64,000 bases of DNA from Luteibacter aegosomatissinici (GTDB lineage Bacteria; Pseudomonadota; Gammaproteobacteria; Xanthomonadales; Rhodanobacteraceae). Position numbers and translations under genes: made by a program. The stretch lies in contig NZ_CP095742.1 in NCBI RefSeq assembly GCF_023078495.1, positions 4,697,501-4,761,500 of the forward strand. Reading direction: 5' to 3'. Below the pieces are notes generated by a model, which saw nothing but the letters and a program-made list of their open reading frames with translations, ran no database searches and had not been told where the DNA came from. Below are positions 46,798 through 55,888 of this stretch, piece by piece (the first letter of the stretch is position 1; every line of letters begins with the position of its first letter).

Positions 46798-48207
46798 TTG
46801 GAAGTCCGAGGTGGACAGCGCGGTGTCACCCGCCAGGTCGTTCCGGTAACCCCGCCACCGGCGCCCGCCTCCCCGGACATGGCACCCGCTCCGGGGCCAG
46901 CTCCAGGGGAGCCGAATACCCTAGGCACTCTAACCGCGGTGGCGTTGTCGCCCGCAGCCACCGAATTCGCCACGGAGGCAGTACCCGCCAGCAAAAGCCT
47001 GGGCCACCTCATCAAGCTCCACATGGCCAACATCGCCCCGGGGTCCGAAGCGCGCCTCCCCGGCAACCCGGGACCGTGGATATGCTCTCGACCTGCTGCT
47101 CCAGACCGTCGGCGATCGCCCGATCCAGGAGCTCACTTCGGACGACGCCAGTGCGTTCGCTGATCTTCTGGCAGTCTGGCCAGCGCGCCGGCGGCACCTG
47201 CGCCAGCTCGATGGCCTGGATGCGCCCGCCGTGGCGGCGCGGGCCAAACGAGAGAAACTGCCACCCATCAGCCTGGGCACGCAGCGCAAGTATCTTGGCC
47301 ACATCAACGCCCTTATGAACGCGGCGATCAAATCAGGCGATCTGGTTGAAAACCAATTCCGCTACGTCGACCTGGCCCTTTATTCGAAGGACGAGCACGG
47401 CCGGCGTCGGAAGAAAAAGGATAGTTTCCACCACGCCGATCTGGCCCAGATCTTCGCCCCGGAACACCTAGCCAAGCTCACCGCACCGCACAAATACTGG
47501 GCTCCGCTCATTGCCCATTTCACAGGCATGCGGGTCAATGAGATCGCCCAACTCTACGTCGAAGATGTGCGGTTGAATCCGTATCTCGATGACACGGGCC
47601 AAGAGTGGAACGTCCTGACGTTCGACATCGCCCCGGACCGCACCGGTCAGAGCGTCAAAACCGATTACGCGATTCGCCGCACGCCGTCCCGCGGGCCATT
47701 TTGGACCTTGGCTTCGACCGGTATCTGGCCGATGTCAGGGCGAGTGGTTCGGAGCTCGTGTTCCCCGGTCTGCGGTGGGCGGAGGGTGGCCCGGGCCAGG
47801 GGATCAGCGAGTGGTTCAATGGCACCCACTTGCGCAAGGGCTGTCAGATCACCAGCAAGCGCAAGACGCTTCATTGTTTTCGGCACAACCTGACGACCCT
47901 GATGGACCGCACCAAGGTGCCAGAGAGCATCATCTGCGCCATCAACGGTCATTCAACGGGGGACTCTATTGATCAACGAAACTACATTGCGGGCGGGACC
48001 GTCCTAGAGTGCCAACGGGTGCTCGATAGCCTGCCCTTCCCCGAGCTTCCGCTGAAGCCGCATGAGTCGGATCGGTTTGCTGGATACCTCACACACGCGG
48101 CCGCCGAGCGGGAGCGGGAAGCGCGCGAAAAGGTGGAAGGTAAGGAGTTCAAGGCGCGGAAGGGACCTCGTCCAGCGACTCAGCCAAATCTCGCGCTTCC
48201 CGCATAG
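46798..48207 (+). pseudogene. tyrosine recombinase (integrase) with two frameshifts
   Basis: Site-specific integrase remnant, presumably the one that brought in the island. Frame 1 (to about 47060) has ASKSLGHLIKLHMANIAPG; a +1 shift leads to YALDLLLQTVGDRPIQELTS and the catalytic domain with box I Arg in HFTGMRVNEIAQLYVEDV; a -1 shift near 47690 leads to RAILDLGFDRYLADVRASG, the HxxRH motif HCFRHN, GHS and the nucleophile Tyr in QRNYIAG. All catalytic residues survive but are in different frames, so no active enzyme is made. The start is uncertain. Confidence 0.8.
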
Positions 48208-48278
48208 CGAACCGCCGACTTTGTGGATACGATTATCTGTAGGAGGCCAACTGGCCGGGGACAGGGACAATCAGAGCT

Positions 48279-49235
48279 ATGGCAACCGCAAAGAAAGCGA
48301 CCGCCAAGCAATCGGCGGTTACTCGGACAAAGAAACCAAAAGGGCCAACCACTCCGCGGTTCGAACCGGTGAAGCTCGATGATCTATTTGTGGCTCTGGA
48401 TGCCATCGCTTGGCTGGACAGCCCCAACATTACGCAGGTTGCCCAGTTTGCCGCTGTTGACCGGCGTGTAGCCGGAAAGCTATTGAAGAACGCATCCCAG
48501 ATTGGCCTGGCGGAACAAGTCGGAGGAGGTTACGTCCTCTCCCTACCCTATCCATTCAAGGGTTCGAAGGAGCAAAAAGAGGCGGTTGTTAGAGAAGCCC
48601 TAGTCAAACACCCCCTTCTTGTCAGGGTTCGCCAGTTCATTCAACTAGGCGACAAGACCGAAGTGGCCTTGCGCAAAGCCGCCACCATGCTCGACATCAT
48701 TCCGTTTTCCGCTAACGATTTCGCCCCACTCATGGCTTGGGCCCAAGCGCTCGGAGCGATGAAGGCCAACCTTATCGCAGAGGATCTGGTCGACGCAGCA
48801 GAGAAAGAAAAGGAAGAACGGCACACGGAGCATTCTGCCAAGCGCATCGCCTTCATCTCTCATAGCTCGCTTGACAAGCCATTCATTCGTCAACTCGCCG
48901 CCGATCTAACAGCCCGCGGCATCGACGTATGGCTAGACGAGCAACGCATACGTGTTGGCGATTCAATCCCTGAAAAGATCGCGCAAGGCTTGGCTGGATC
49001 CGACTACTTCCTCTTGGCCATCAGTGAAAACTCTGCCGAATCTGAGTGGGTGAGGAAAGAGCTAAATAACGCCTTGGTTAGTGAGGTCCAACGACGCAAG
49101 GTTCATATTCTCCCATTGAAGCTAGATGCCACCCCAGTCCCAGCGGTCATTGGGGATAAGAAATACGCGGACTTCTCAAAATCATACAAAAGCGGCCTCG
49201 AAGAGTTAGTTACGGCGATGAGGAATGACGCATGA
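48279..49235 (+). CDS. TIR-domain protein (candidate defence NADase or signal synthase)
   Basis: 318 aa. Basic N-terminal tail (1-30), a middle region with winged-helix-like features (about 33-165: TQVAQFAAVDRRVAGKLLKN), then a TIR domain (189-318) beginning KRIAFISHSSLDKPF with box 2-like LDEQRIRVGDSIPEKIAQGL and the catalytic-Glu helix SEWVRKEL (Glu261, WxxxE). Bacterial TIR domains cleave NAD+ or make cyclic-ADPR signals in defence. ATGA overlap with the next gene: a two-gene unit. It is intact, unlike its island neighbours. No ThsA-like, SIR2 or Argonaute partner is seen, so not a recognised Thoeris-type locus. Confidence 0.88.
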   Translation: MATAKKATAKQSAVTRTKKPKGPTTPRFEPVKLDDLFVALDAIAWLDSPNITQVAQFAAVDRRVAGKLLKNASQIGLAEQVGGGYVLSLPYPFKGSKEQKEAVVREALVKHPLLVRVRQFIQLGDKTEVALRKAATMLDIIPFSANDFAPLMAWAQALGAMKANLIAEDLVDAAEKEKEERHTEHSAKRIAFISHSSLDKPFIRQLAADLTARGIDVWLDEQRIRVGDSIPEKIAQGLAGSDYFLLAISENSAESEWVRKELNNALVSEVQRRKVHILPLKLDATPVPAVIGDKKYADFSKSYKSGLEELVTAMRNDA

Positions 49236-50022
49236 TCGACACCAAGAAAACCAACCGCGTGATGCCAAAAGGCGGACGTAAAGGTGGAACGATCTACCCT
49301 CGCATGAGCCTTCCTGATGCCGTAAAAAATGCCAGGAAACTGGTTTCAAAGACGCATACATCTCCACAGTCGGAAGCCGCCATATTTGCTGTTGTCGGAG
49401 CAAAAGGGCCGCAGGGTGGAATCAAGATGTCTGCGCTTAAGCAATATGGGTTCATGGAAGGCGATAAGACTTCGCATTTCTCAGCATCGGAGCTAGCTAA
49501 GAAAATCGAGTCGTCACCCGATGATGAACTACGCCCTTTTCTTCGTGAAGCCGCTTTGAAACCTCCTGTATTTAGGAAGATCTTTGACGTATTCCATGGA
49601 GATGAGGTTACCAAGGCAAACTTAAGCAAAGGGCCGCTGAGCTTAAAGTTCATCCTGAGGCGACCGATGACTGCGTGGAAACCTACCTATCCGCAATGAC
49701 CATGGCGAACCTCGCTACGGTGAGCGGCGAAAAGGTCCTGCACATAAGTGAGGCTGAGCTGGCAGAGGGCGCTAAGCCGGATCCTCTACCTATTGAGAAA
49801 GGCAGGGAGTCATCGGTCGACGAACAGATTGACGAAACTGACGAGAACGAAGGTTCTGGTGACGGTGCCGACGGAGACCAGGAACCAACCGGAAAGGTCA
49901 AGGCAACTGCGGGTGCTACGCCGCGTGCCGTTTTTCATGTCAACGTGAGTTTGGATTCGAGTCTAGACACCGAGAAGCTTGAGAAGCAGTTGGCGCTCCT
50001 CAAACGATACGGAGCAATCTAG
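49232..50022 (+). pseudogene. TIR-partner protein, one apparent frameshift
   Basis: Two frames make one ~263-aa protein. The first (49232-49699) has GGRKGGTIYPRMSLPDAVK, AIFAVVGAKGPQGGIKMSAL and a helical, probably wHTH-like part to about residue 130. The sense then moves to the -1 frame within 49618-49650, continuing QRAAELKVHPEATDDCVETY to 50022. The second half has an acidic linker (DETDENEGSGDGADGD) and a C-terminal strand-helix piece HVNVSLDSSLDTEKLEKQL. One missing A in AAAC or CAAAGGG explains it; no classic slippery heptamer is visible. No family recognised. ATG overlaps the TIR stop by 4 nt, indicating coupled function. Confidence 0.7.
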
Positions 50023-50026
50023 CGGA

Positions 50027-50320
50027 TCACGGCCTTGGCCTTGGCCTTGGCCGCGGCACCGGGACCGGGACCGGGACCGGGACCGGCGGCAGATACGTCA
50101 ACTGCTCGTCCAGTCGAACGGCGACCTGCTCGTTCCCTTGATCGAACGCCTCGGCCAGCGGGACCAGTTCGTCCCGCTGCTCCGGTGCCAGCGCCGCCAC
50201 GAGGCACGGCAGGTAATCCGGCCCCAGCTCCACAGCTGCCGCATGAACCCAACCCCGAGCCGTAGCCAGGCGGCTTTGAATGGCCCCGACCTCGGCTTGG
50301 CGCTCGGACGCCTCGGCGGC
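50027..50320 (-). pseudogene. 3' gene remnant with proline-rich tail
   Basis: On the minus strand, after a TAA at 50323-50321, a frame reads AAEASERQAEVGAIQSRLAT, then ELGPDYLPCLVAALAPEQRD, EAFDQGNEQVAVRLDEQLTYL and ends in (PV)n(PR)n. No plausible start remains in that frame, so this looks like the C-terminal half of a lost gene. Family unrecognised. Confidence 0.5.
50031..50085. repeat. short tandem repeats (GGCCTT)n and (GGGACC)n
   Basis: Three GGCCTT units and then four ACCGGG units, directly after the TIR-partner gene. On the minus strand they encode Pro-Arg and Pro-Val repeats at the end of the remnant below. Confidence 0.85.
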
Positions 50321-50452
50321 TTACGGCCACTGGATTCCCTCCATTGCACCTAACGCTGGTAACAAGGTCGCAGTGCTTTGGATGCTGCCGGGTGCGAAGG
50401 GCCAAGACTCGCGGTAGCCTTATCGCCACAGGAGGGCATATGGATACCGAGA

Positions 50453-50785
50453 ATGGCTATAGATGATCCTTCGTCTGTCGATGGCTTAGGGATCTCGCGG
50501 GCCGACGGTAAGGCAATCCTGACCATAGTCGACCACTTGGACTGGGTCTCTGAGCCCGATCACCTGCGGATGATTGAACGGAAGCTTGGAAACTACTTGG
50601 GGTTTATTCGTAGCGGACAGATTTACGATGCCCTCGCCGAATCACTTTATCGGCACGTACGCATTGAGCTGATCCATCAGTTTCTGCCCGATGATGAAGG
50701 AACGCGATTCCTGGAAGCCGCCAAACGGCAGCTTTCAGAGATAGGCGTTGAATTTACGTACTACGCCCTGCCGGGTGGTTATTGA
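50453..50785 (+). CDS. DUF6572-like small protein
   Basis: 110 aa from the ATG of MAIDDPSSVDGLGISRADGK. The pattern (VDG-GI, LTIVDHLDWVSEPDHLRMIERKL, NYLGFIRSG) matches what I know as DUF6572, a family of unknown role found beside mobile and polymorphic-toxin-type genes. Last likely gene of the island. Composition is intermediate between island and host. AGGAGG lies 20 bp before the ATG, a little far. Confidence 0.7.
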   Translation: MAIDDPSSVDGLGISRADGKAILTIVDHLDWVSEPDHLRMIERKLGNYLGFIRSGQIYDALAESLYRHVRIELIHQFLPDDEGTRFLEAAKRQLSEIGVEFTYYALPGGY

Positions 50786-50910
50786 CTTGGCCGGGGATGG
50801 TTGGCGATCGGCCTGGGCGGACGGGTGGTCAGGCTGGTTAAAGGCCAGAGTAATGCCTTTGCGTTCTGCCCATTTTCCTGCCGCCGCGACGACACCTCAC
50901 CACAAGGCAA

Positions 50911-50938
50911 AAAGGGGCCGGAATCATCCCAGCCCCTT
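50911..50938 (-). terminator. rho-independent terminator for gcd
   Basis: Read on the minus strand: AAGGGGC, 13-nt loop, GCCCCTTTTT. It lies about 60 bp past the gcd stop codon and marks the right side of the island region. Confidence 0.8.
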
Positions 50939-50993
50939 CATCACTTCGACTCAGAAAAGGCGAGCTCTCGTCTAACAAGAGCCCGCAAACCCC

Positions 50994-53471
50994 TCACCGC
51001 TTAGGCAACGCATAAGCCACAACATAATTGCCCTTAGGCGTATGCATGAAGTGGTGCCCAGTAGCCGTGATCACCACGAACTCGCGACCATCCTGCTCAT
51101 ACACCATCGGCATCGCCTGGGCGCCAGCGGGCAGCGGGGCCGACCAGATGGTTTCGCCGGTGGTGATGTCGATCGCGCGGATCAGGTTGTCGGTGGCGGC
51201 GGCAATGAACACCAGGCCCGACTTCGTGATGACCGAGCCACCGTTGTTCGGCGTACCAATCTGGATCGGAAGGCCGGTGGGCATGCCGAACGGACCGTTT
51301 TCACGCGCGGTACCGAACGGGCGGTCCCACACGGTGCGGCCATCACGGATGTCGATGGCGCGGATGCCACCGTACGGCGGTTCCTTGCAGAGCATGCCGG
51401 TCGCCGGCACCTGCCAGCCTGCGTTGACATTGACGGCCACGGGGACGCCTTCCTGCGGGTCGCCTGCGCCTTCGGCCCTGGCTTCCTGCACCGGGTCGTT
51501 CAGCACGTCACGCGCCTTCCAGCCCAGCTTGTCGGCTTCCGCACGCGTCACCAGGCTCACGTAGTTCGGCATGTCGTTGTAGTTGGAGATGATCAGGCCA
51601 CGTGCCGGATCGAACGCCACGCCACCCCAGTCGACGCCACCGTTGTAGCCCGGGTAGTCGATGATCGGGTGCTTGGTATCCGGCGGCGTGAACTTGCCGC
51701 GGTAGTCGGCTTCCGCGAACTGGATGCGGCAGAACAGCTGGTCGATGGGGGTCAGGCCCCACATGCTGGCCGGCGTGAGGTCCGGCTGCGCTACCGAGTT
51801 GAACTTCGAGAACGGCTGCGTCTTGCTGCGCGCGGCGGGCTCAAGGCCACCCTGCGGCACGGGACGCTCTTCCACCCCGAACAGCGACTTGCCGGTCTCG
51901 CGGTTAAGCACGTAGAACTCGCCATTCTTCGTCGGGAAGATGATGGCCGGCACCTTGGTGCCATCCTTCTGCGGGTAGTCCACCAGCGTGGGCGGCGAAC
52001 CCGGGTCGTAATCCCACACGTCGTCGTGCGTGTTCTGGAACGACCAGCGCGGCAGGCCCGTCTCCACGTCAATAGCGGTGAGCGACGGCGAGTACTTCAG
52101 CTCGTCCGCGGTGCGGCTGCTGGAGTAGTAATCACCCGAGGCATTCGCCACCGGCAGGAACACCAGGCCCAGCTTGTTATCGCCGGTGAACGAGGTCCAC
52201 ACATCAGGCGACCCGCGCTTGTAGAGGTCATCACCGGTACGCGGGGCGGGATCGTTCGGCGCCGCCGCGTCCCATGCCCACTTCAGCTTGCCGGTCTTGA
52301 CGTCGTACGCCTTGGTGACGCCGGCGGGACCAAAGGCACGCTGGCCATCGACCGTGGTGTGGCCGACGACAATGGTGTCGCGGATGACCATGGGCGGCGA
52401 CGTGATCGCCACGTAGCCGTGGTAGACCTTGCCCATGTCGACCGTGAGGCTGACTTCGCCGTTCTGGCCGAAGTCCGTGCAGCGCTTGCCGGTAGCGGCA
52501 TCGAGTTCAATGACGCGGGCATCGAGCGTGCCGACGATGATGCGACGGTCGCACATGGCGCCCGTGGCCGGGGCAACCGCAGCGGCGGTGCTGGTCGCAG
52601 CGGCCGGTGCATCGGTGCTGGCCGTGGCCGTACCGTGGTCCTCGTAGTAGCTCATCGAGCGGCACGATGGGGTGTACGGCACCGACTTCGGCGTGATGCC
52701 CGGGTCGAATTCCCACTTGTGCTCACCAGTGGCGGCGTCGAGCGCGACCACCTTGTTGAGGTAACCGCACACGTACACCATGTTGCCGATCTTCAGCGGG
52801 GTGTTCTGCACGCCCCAGCGCGTGTCGGTCGGCACATCGCCGACCTGCGCGGTCCAGGCGACCTGCAGGTCTTTCACGTTGGCGGGCGTGATCTGGGTCA
52901 GCGAGCTGTAACGCTGCGTGGCCTGGTTGCCACCGTAGGTGGGCCAGTCGGAACCGGGGATACCGCTTTCCGGGCTCGGGCCCGTGTCGGCGGCGAAGGG
53001 GTTATCACCCGGCTCCGGCACGTTGCTGGCCGCCGTGACGTGGTGCGGCACGAACGCCAGGGCGCCCGCGACCACGAAGGCCGCAATGAGCAACGCAGGG
53101 ATGCCACGCGTGACAGCACGCGACAGGCGACCCTGGTGCAGGCTGGGCAGCAGGAACGAGAAGGCGATGGCGAAGATGAGGATCAGCGCGAAGCGCGGCA
53201 CCCAACCCCAGTAATCCGCGCCCGATTCCCAGATCGTCCACAACAGCGTGAGGACGAACAGCACGCCGAACCACAGCGTGGCGCTGGTGCGGCGGCGGAA
53301 CAGGCTGATCGAACTCGCGAGGCTCAACAGGCCGGCGATCGCGTAATACCAGTTACCACCCAGGGTGATGAGGCGAACGCCGCCAACCACCATGGCCAGG
53401 CCAAACAGGCCCAACACGAGGGCAAGCAAAAGCCTGCCCCCACGTGCGAGGGCACTCTCCGATGTACTCAT
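50994..53471 (-). CDS. gcd: membrane-bound PQQ-dependent dehydrogenase (glucose dehydrogenase family)
   Basis: Inner-membrane quinoprotein oxidising aldoses (glucose to gluconate) in the periplasm and feeding ubiquinone. 825 aa: five TM helices in the first ~145 residues, then an eight-bladed PQQ propeller starting SDWPTYGGNQATQRYSSL. Typical blade signatures: ALDAATGEHKWEFDPG, NLIRAIDITTGETIWSAPLP and the end GHHFMHTPKGNYVVAYALP. Quinate/shikimate dehydrogenases share the architecture, so substrate is not certain. pqq synthesis genes are not in the window. Divergent from a LacI regulator. Confidence 0.9.
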   Translation of the reverse strand: MSTSESALARGGRLLLALVLGLFGLAMVVGGVRLITLGGNWYYAIAGLLSLASSISLFRRRTSATLWFGVLFVLTLLWTIWESGADYWGWVPRFALILIFAIAFSFLLPSLHQGRLSRAVTRGIPALLIAAFVVAGALAFVPHHVTAASNVPEPGDNPFAADTGPSPESGIPGSDWPTYGGNQATQRYSSLTQITPANVKDLQVAWTAQVGDVPTDTRWGVQNTPLKIGNMVYVCGYLNKVVALDAATGEHKWEFDPGITPKSVPYTPSCRSMSYYEDHGTATASTDAPAAATSTAAAVAPATGAMCDRRIIVGTLDARVIELDAATGKRCTDFGQNGEVSLTVDMGKVYHGYVAITSPPMVIRDTIVVGHTTVDGQRAFGPAGVTKAYDVKTGKLKWAWDAAAPNDPAPRTGDDLYKRGSPDVWTSFTGDNKLGLVFLPVANASGDYYSSSRTADELKYSPSLTAIDVETGLPRWSFQNTHDDVWDYDPGSPPTLVDYPQKDGTKVPAIIFPTKNGEFYVLNRETGKSLFGVEERPVPQGGLEPAARSKTQPFSKFNSVAQPDLTPASMWGLTPIDQLFCRIQFAEADYRGKFTPPDTKHPIIDYPGYNGGVDWGGVAFDPARGLIISNYNDMPNYVSLVTRAEADKLGWKARDVLNDPVQEARAEGAGDPQEGVPVAVNVNAGWQVPATGMLCKEPPYGGIRAIDIRDGRTVWDRPFGTARENGPFGMPTGLPIQIGTPNNGGSVITKSGLVFIAAATDNLIRAIDITTGETIWSAPLPAGAQAMPMVYEQDGREFVVITATGHHFMHTPKGNYVVAYALPKR

Positions 53472-53712
53472 TTATGGATCCTCGCTGAGGAATCGCCGCC
53501 GCTGGCGTCATCCCACGCCGAGCGTTGGCTGGTGCCAGCTGGGGCGGCGGATGCGTTGGCACTCGTCGTCGCCGTGCTGGCGATGGAAACCGGAGACCAC
53601 CCCTTGTGGGCTCCAAGTCCGCGCAGGCGCCCCTGACCATGTGCCGCGTCTGCATAGCTATGCAAGGGTACGCCTGTGTCTGCTGCTGTGCAAGGAAATG
53701 CTAGGCTGGGCA

Positions 53713-54726
53713 ATGTCCCGGACCCCGCCTAGCCCGCCAGGTGCCCATCGCGCCCAGCCATCTTCAACCGCCGTAGCCCGCCTGGCCGGAGTGTCCCAAT
53801 CCACGGTATCGCGCGTGTTCAGTGCGGGTGGTGCCGCAGTATCCCCGGCCATTCGCGAAAAGGTGATGAAGGCCGCGGCCGAGCTCAACTACCGGCCCAA
53901 CGCGTTGCCCGGCATTCTGCAAACCGGCCGCTCCGGCATCATCGCGGTCATTGTCGGCGGCTTCTACAACCCGTTCTTCACCGAGTTCCTGCGCTGCGTC
54001 ACCGAGCTGCTGCGCGCGCGGAAACTCGAAATCATGCTGGTGGATACGCACAGCGATGCGAACATCGACGAGATCGTGGGTGAGCTGTCGCGCTACCGCA
54101 TCGACGGCGTGATCAGCGCCATGGCCATCGGTTCCACGCGCGTGGTGCGTGCCCTGGAGAGCGTCGGGATTCCCATCGTTGCCGTGAATTCAAAGCGCGT
54201 GGGCAGCCTGCGTACGGTATCCACGGATAACCGCTCCGCGGGAGGTGTCGCGGCTGACCTGCTGATCGATGGCGGCTGCACGTCCATTGCGTACCTGGCG
54301 GGCCGCGAGAGCCAATCGCAGAGTGAGCGCGAGAAGGGTTTCCTGAAGCGCCTAAAAGAGCGCGGCATGCCGGAACCCGAGCGGCTGGTGGCGGGCTACA
54401 GCTATGACGAAGGTTATGCCGCCGCGGTGGCGCTGATGAGCTCGGGCAGCCGCCCGGATGGCCTGTTCTGCGTCAACGACCTCGTGGCCATCGGTGCGCT
54501 GGATGCGCTGCGCACGGAGTTTGGCCTGTCCGTGCCGAAGGATGTGCAGGTCATCGGCTTCGATGACATCCCCATGGCCGGCTGGCGCGCCTACGACATC
54601 ACCACCTTCCACCAGGACATGCAGGCCCTGGCGGAAGGCAGCGTGGCGTTGCTGGCGGATGATCCGGCGAAGCTGACGATCACGATTCCGCCGACGCTGG
54701 TTCGGCGCGGGACTACGCGGCACTGA
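53713..54726 (+). CDS. LacI-family transcriptional regulator
   Basis: 337 aa. N-terminal HTH STAVARLAGVSQSTVSRVFS with hinge helix (NYRPNALPGILQTG), then a periplasmic-binding-protein-like effector domain (IIAVIVGGFYNPFFTEFL, VSTDNRSAGGVAADLLI, LFCVNDLVAIGALDAL, VIGFDDIPMAGW). Probably senses a sugar or related carbon compound. Start at the ATG of MSRTPPSPP; an ATG at 53698 is the alternative. Divergent from gcd with about 240 bp between, so gcd is its likely target. Confidence 0.9.
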   Translation: MSRTPPSPPGAHRAQPSSTAVARLAGVSQSTVSRVFSAGGAAVSPAIREKVMKAAAELNYRPNALPGILQTGRSGIIAVIVGGFYNPFFTEFLRCVTELLRARKLEIMLVDTHSDANIDEIVGELSRYRIDGVISAMAIGSTRVVRALESVGIPIVAVNSKRVGSLRTVSTDNRSAGGVAADLLIDGGCTSIAYLAGRESQSQSEREKGFLKRLKERGMPEPERLVAGYSYDEGYAAAVALMSSGSRPDGLFCVNDLVAIGALDALRTEFGLSVPKDVQVIGFDDIPMAGWRAYDITTFHQDMQALAEGSVALLADDPAKLTITIPPTLVRRGTTRH

Positions 54727-54887
54727 GGAATCGCCTAACCTCAATGAATTACCGAATCGCCTGAGTCGTCACGTGATCTTGTGACTCAGCGCATCGTGGC
54801 TATCGATAGCATCCGCCCGAATCGCACGAGACTGTGCACCTAAGGCGAGCTTCACTGACCGCCCGGCTGCTTGCCGCGTCAAGCGGC

Positions 54888-55130
54888 CTACTTCAGGTCA
54901 AGATCACTCTGCCTTTGCCGAGAAAAGACACCCTTCCAACCGAAGGTACGATAACGGGCGGTCGCCTTCACAAGTAGCGCCGTGCCGGCGACCGTAAGGA
55001 AAGCGTTCACGTATAACGGTGCCCATGGCGCCAGTACGAAGCACACGATGAGCAGCCACAGAATCCACGCTAGCCAGGGGTATATCTTTCCTGCGTGACG
55101 ATGCGCGCGGTGGTCAGATTCGAAAGTCAT
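54888..55130 (-). CDS. small membrane protein
   Basis: 80 aa from the ATG of MTFESDHRAHRHAG. Hydrophilic His-rich N-terminus, two TM helices (about residues 18-37 and 42-58), basic C-terminus. GGTGAGA ribosome site. No family recognised. Codon use is less biased than in core genes. Confidence 0.55.
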   Translation of the reverse strand: MTFESDHRAHRHAGKIYPWLAWILWLLIVCFVLAPWAPLYVNAFLTVAGTALLVKATARYRTFGWKGVFSRQRQSDLDLK

Positions 55131-55217
55131 TCTCACCACCTTTCCAGAGCATTCGTCGGTCGATACGCGAGGAATCTCCTACGCGTTGGGCAGATCCCAC
55201 TCGTTGCTATGACGTCC

Positions 55218-55616
55218 TTACACCAGATCCCCGGAAGCCACATCAATGTCTATGTCGGCCTCCATCTCAGCAAGGAGTTTTATCAGGGAGATTGGGAGGT
55301 AGTATCCACCTCGTTCTTCGTTAGACCTTGACTTGTCGACGATCTGAACACTGACTTTCCCATGCCATGCACCCGGATCCGTCTGCTTCACCTGTTGGAG
55401 GATGCTTTCAACATCAGATCCAAGCCTATCGCGCGCAGAGGGATGATCGATGCTAGTCCAGTACGTTGGTGGATAGTCGTCGAGTAACGGCGGTCCTGAA
55501 TGCCGTCTGGTCCGAACTTCACCTAAGGGGGCGTGTGCGTGCTGCGCGTATGAGTAAGCATCGAAGCCGTGCCCGTGGAGGGTCACCCAGAAGAATAGGT
55601 TGTGCGCATTCGGCAT
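55218..55616 (-). CDS. DUF4279-like protein
   Basis: 132 aa. The layout (N-terminal strand FFWVTLHGHGFD, central W-containing region, GYYLPISLIKLLAEMEADI near the end followed by acidic IDIDVASG) resembles DUF4279 proteins, whose role is unknown and which often lie near toxin/immunity genes. Composition is somewhat AT-rich for this genome, so it may be acquired. The 272 bp upstream to the hydrolase gene hold nothing convincing. Confidence 0.6.
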   Translation of the reverse strand: MPNAHNLFFWVTLHGHGFDAYSYAQHAHAPLGEVRTRRHSGPPLLDDYPPTYWTSIDHPSARDRLGSDVESILQQVKQTDPGAWHGKVSVQIVDKSRSNEERGGYYLPISLIKLLAEMEADIDIDVASGDLV

Positions 55617-55888
55617 ATCCAGCTTCTCTCTTGTTGAGCTTGATCGGCTCTGGTCAATTTTCGAGGCACTGCTTACTGTGTCGTCACCATCGCGCCAAGG
55701 TGTTGATAGCGGGCCCTGGCTGGCCGTACTTTCCGACGCCCTTCAAATTCCGATAGGCCCATTCGAAGATCAGAAAAGGCGTGTACCCGCATGGACCAGG
55801 CCCCGGGTAGCATGGTGCCACATCTGGCGCCAGTCTTGATCGAGCAAGACCCGTCATTTCAGCAATCCCGCTCCCGAAGGGAGAGCAA

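Noticed and set aside
49618-49640. Programmed -1 frameshift site
   Set aside because: No in-phase X XXY YYZ heptamer; a one-base loss is simpler. Kept only as an alternative.
51042-53636. 864-codon plus-strand frame antisense to gcd
   Set aside because: Arg/His-rich antisense artefact; gcd has clear PQQ-propeller motifs.
55617-55888. Minus-strand frame with CYPGPGPCGYTPFLIFEWAY
   Set aside because: Odd composition, no start with ribosome site, and disagreement with surrounding frames; not enough to call a gene.
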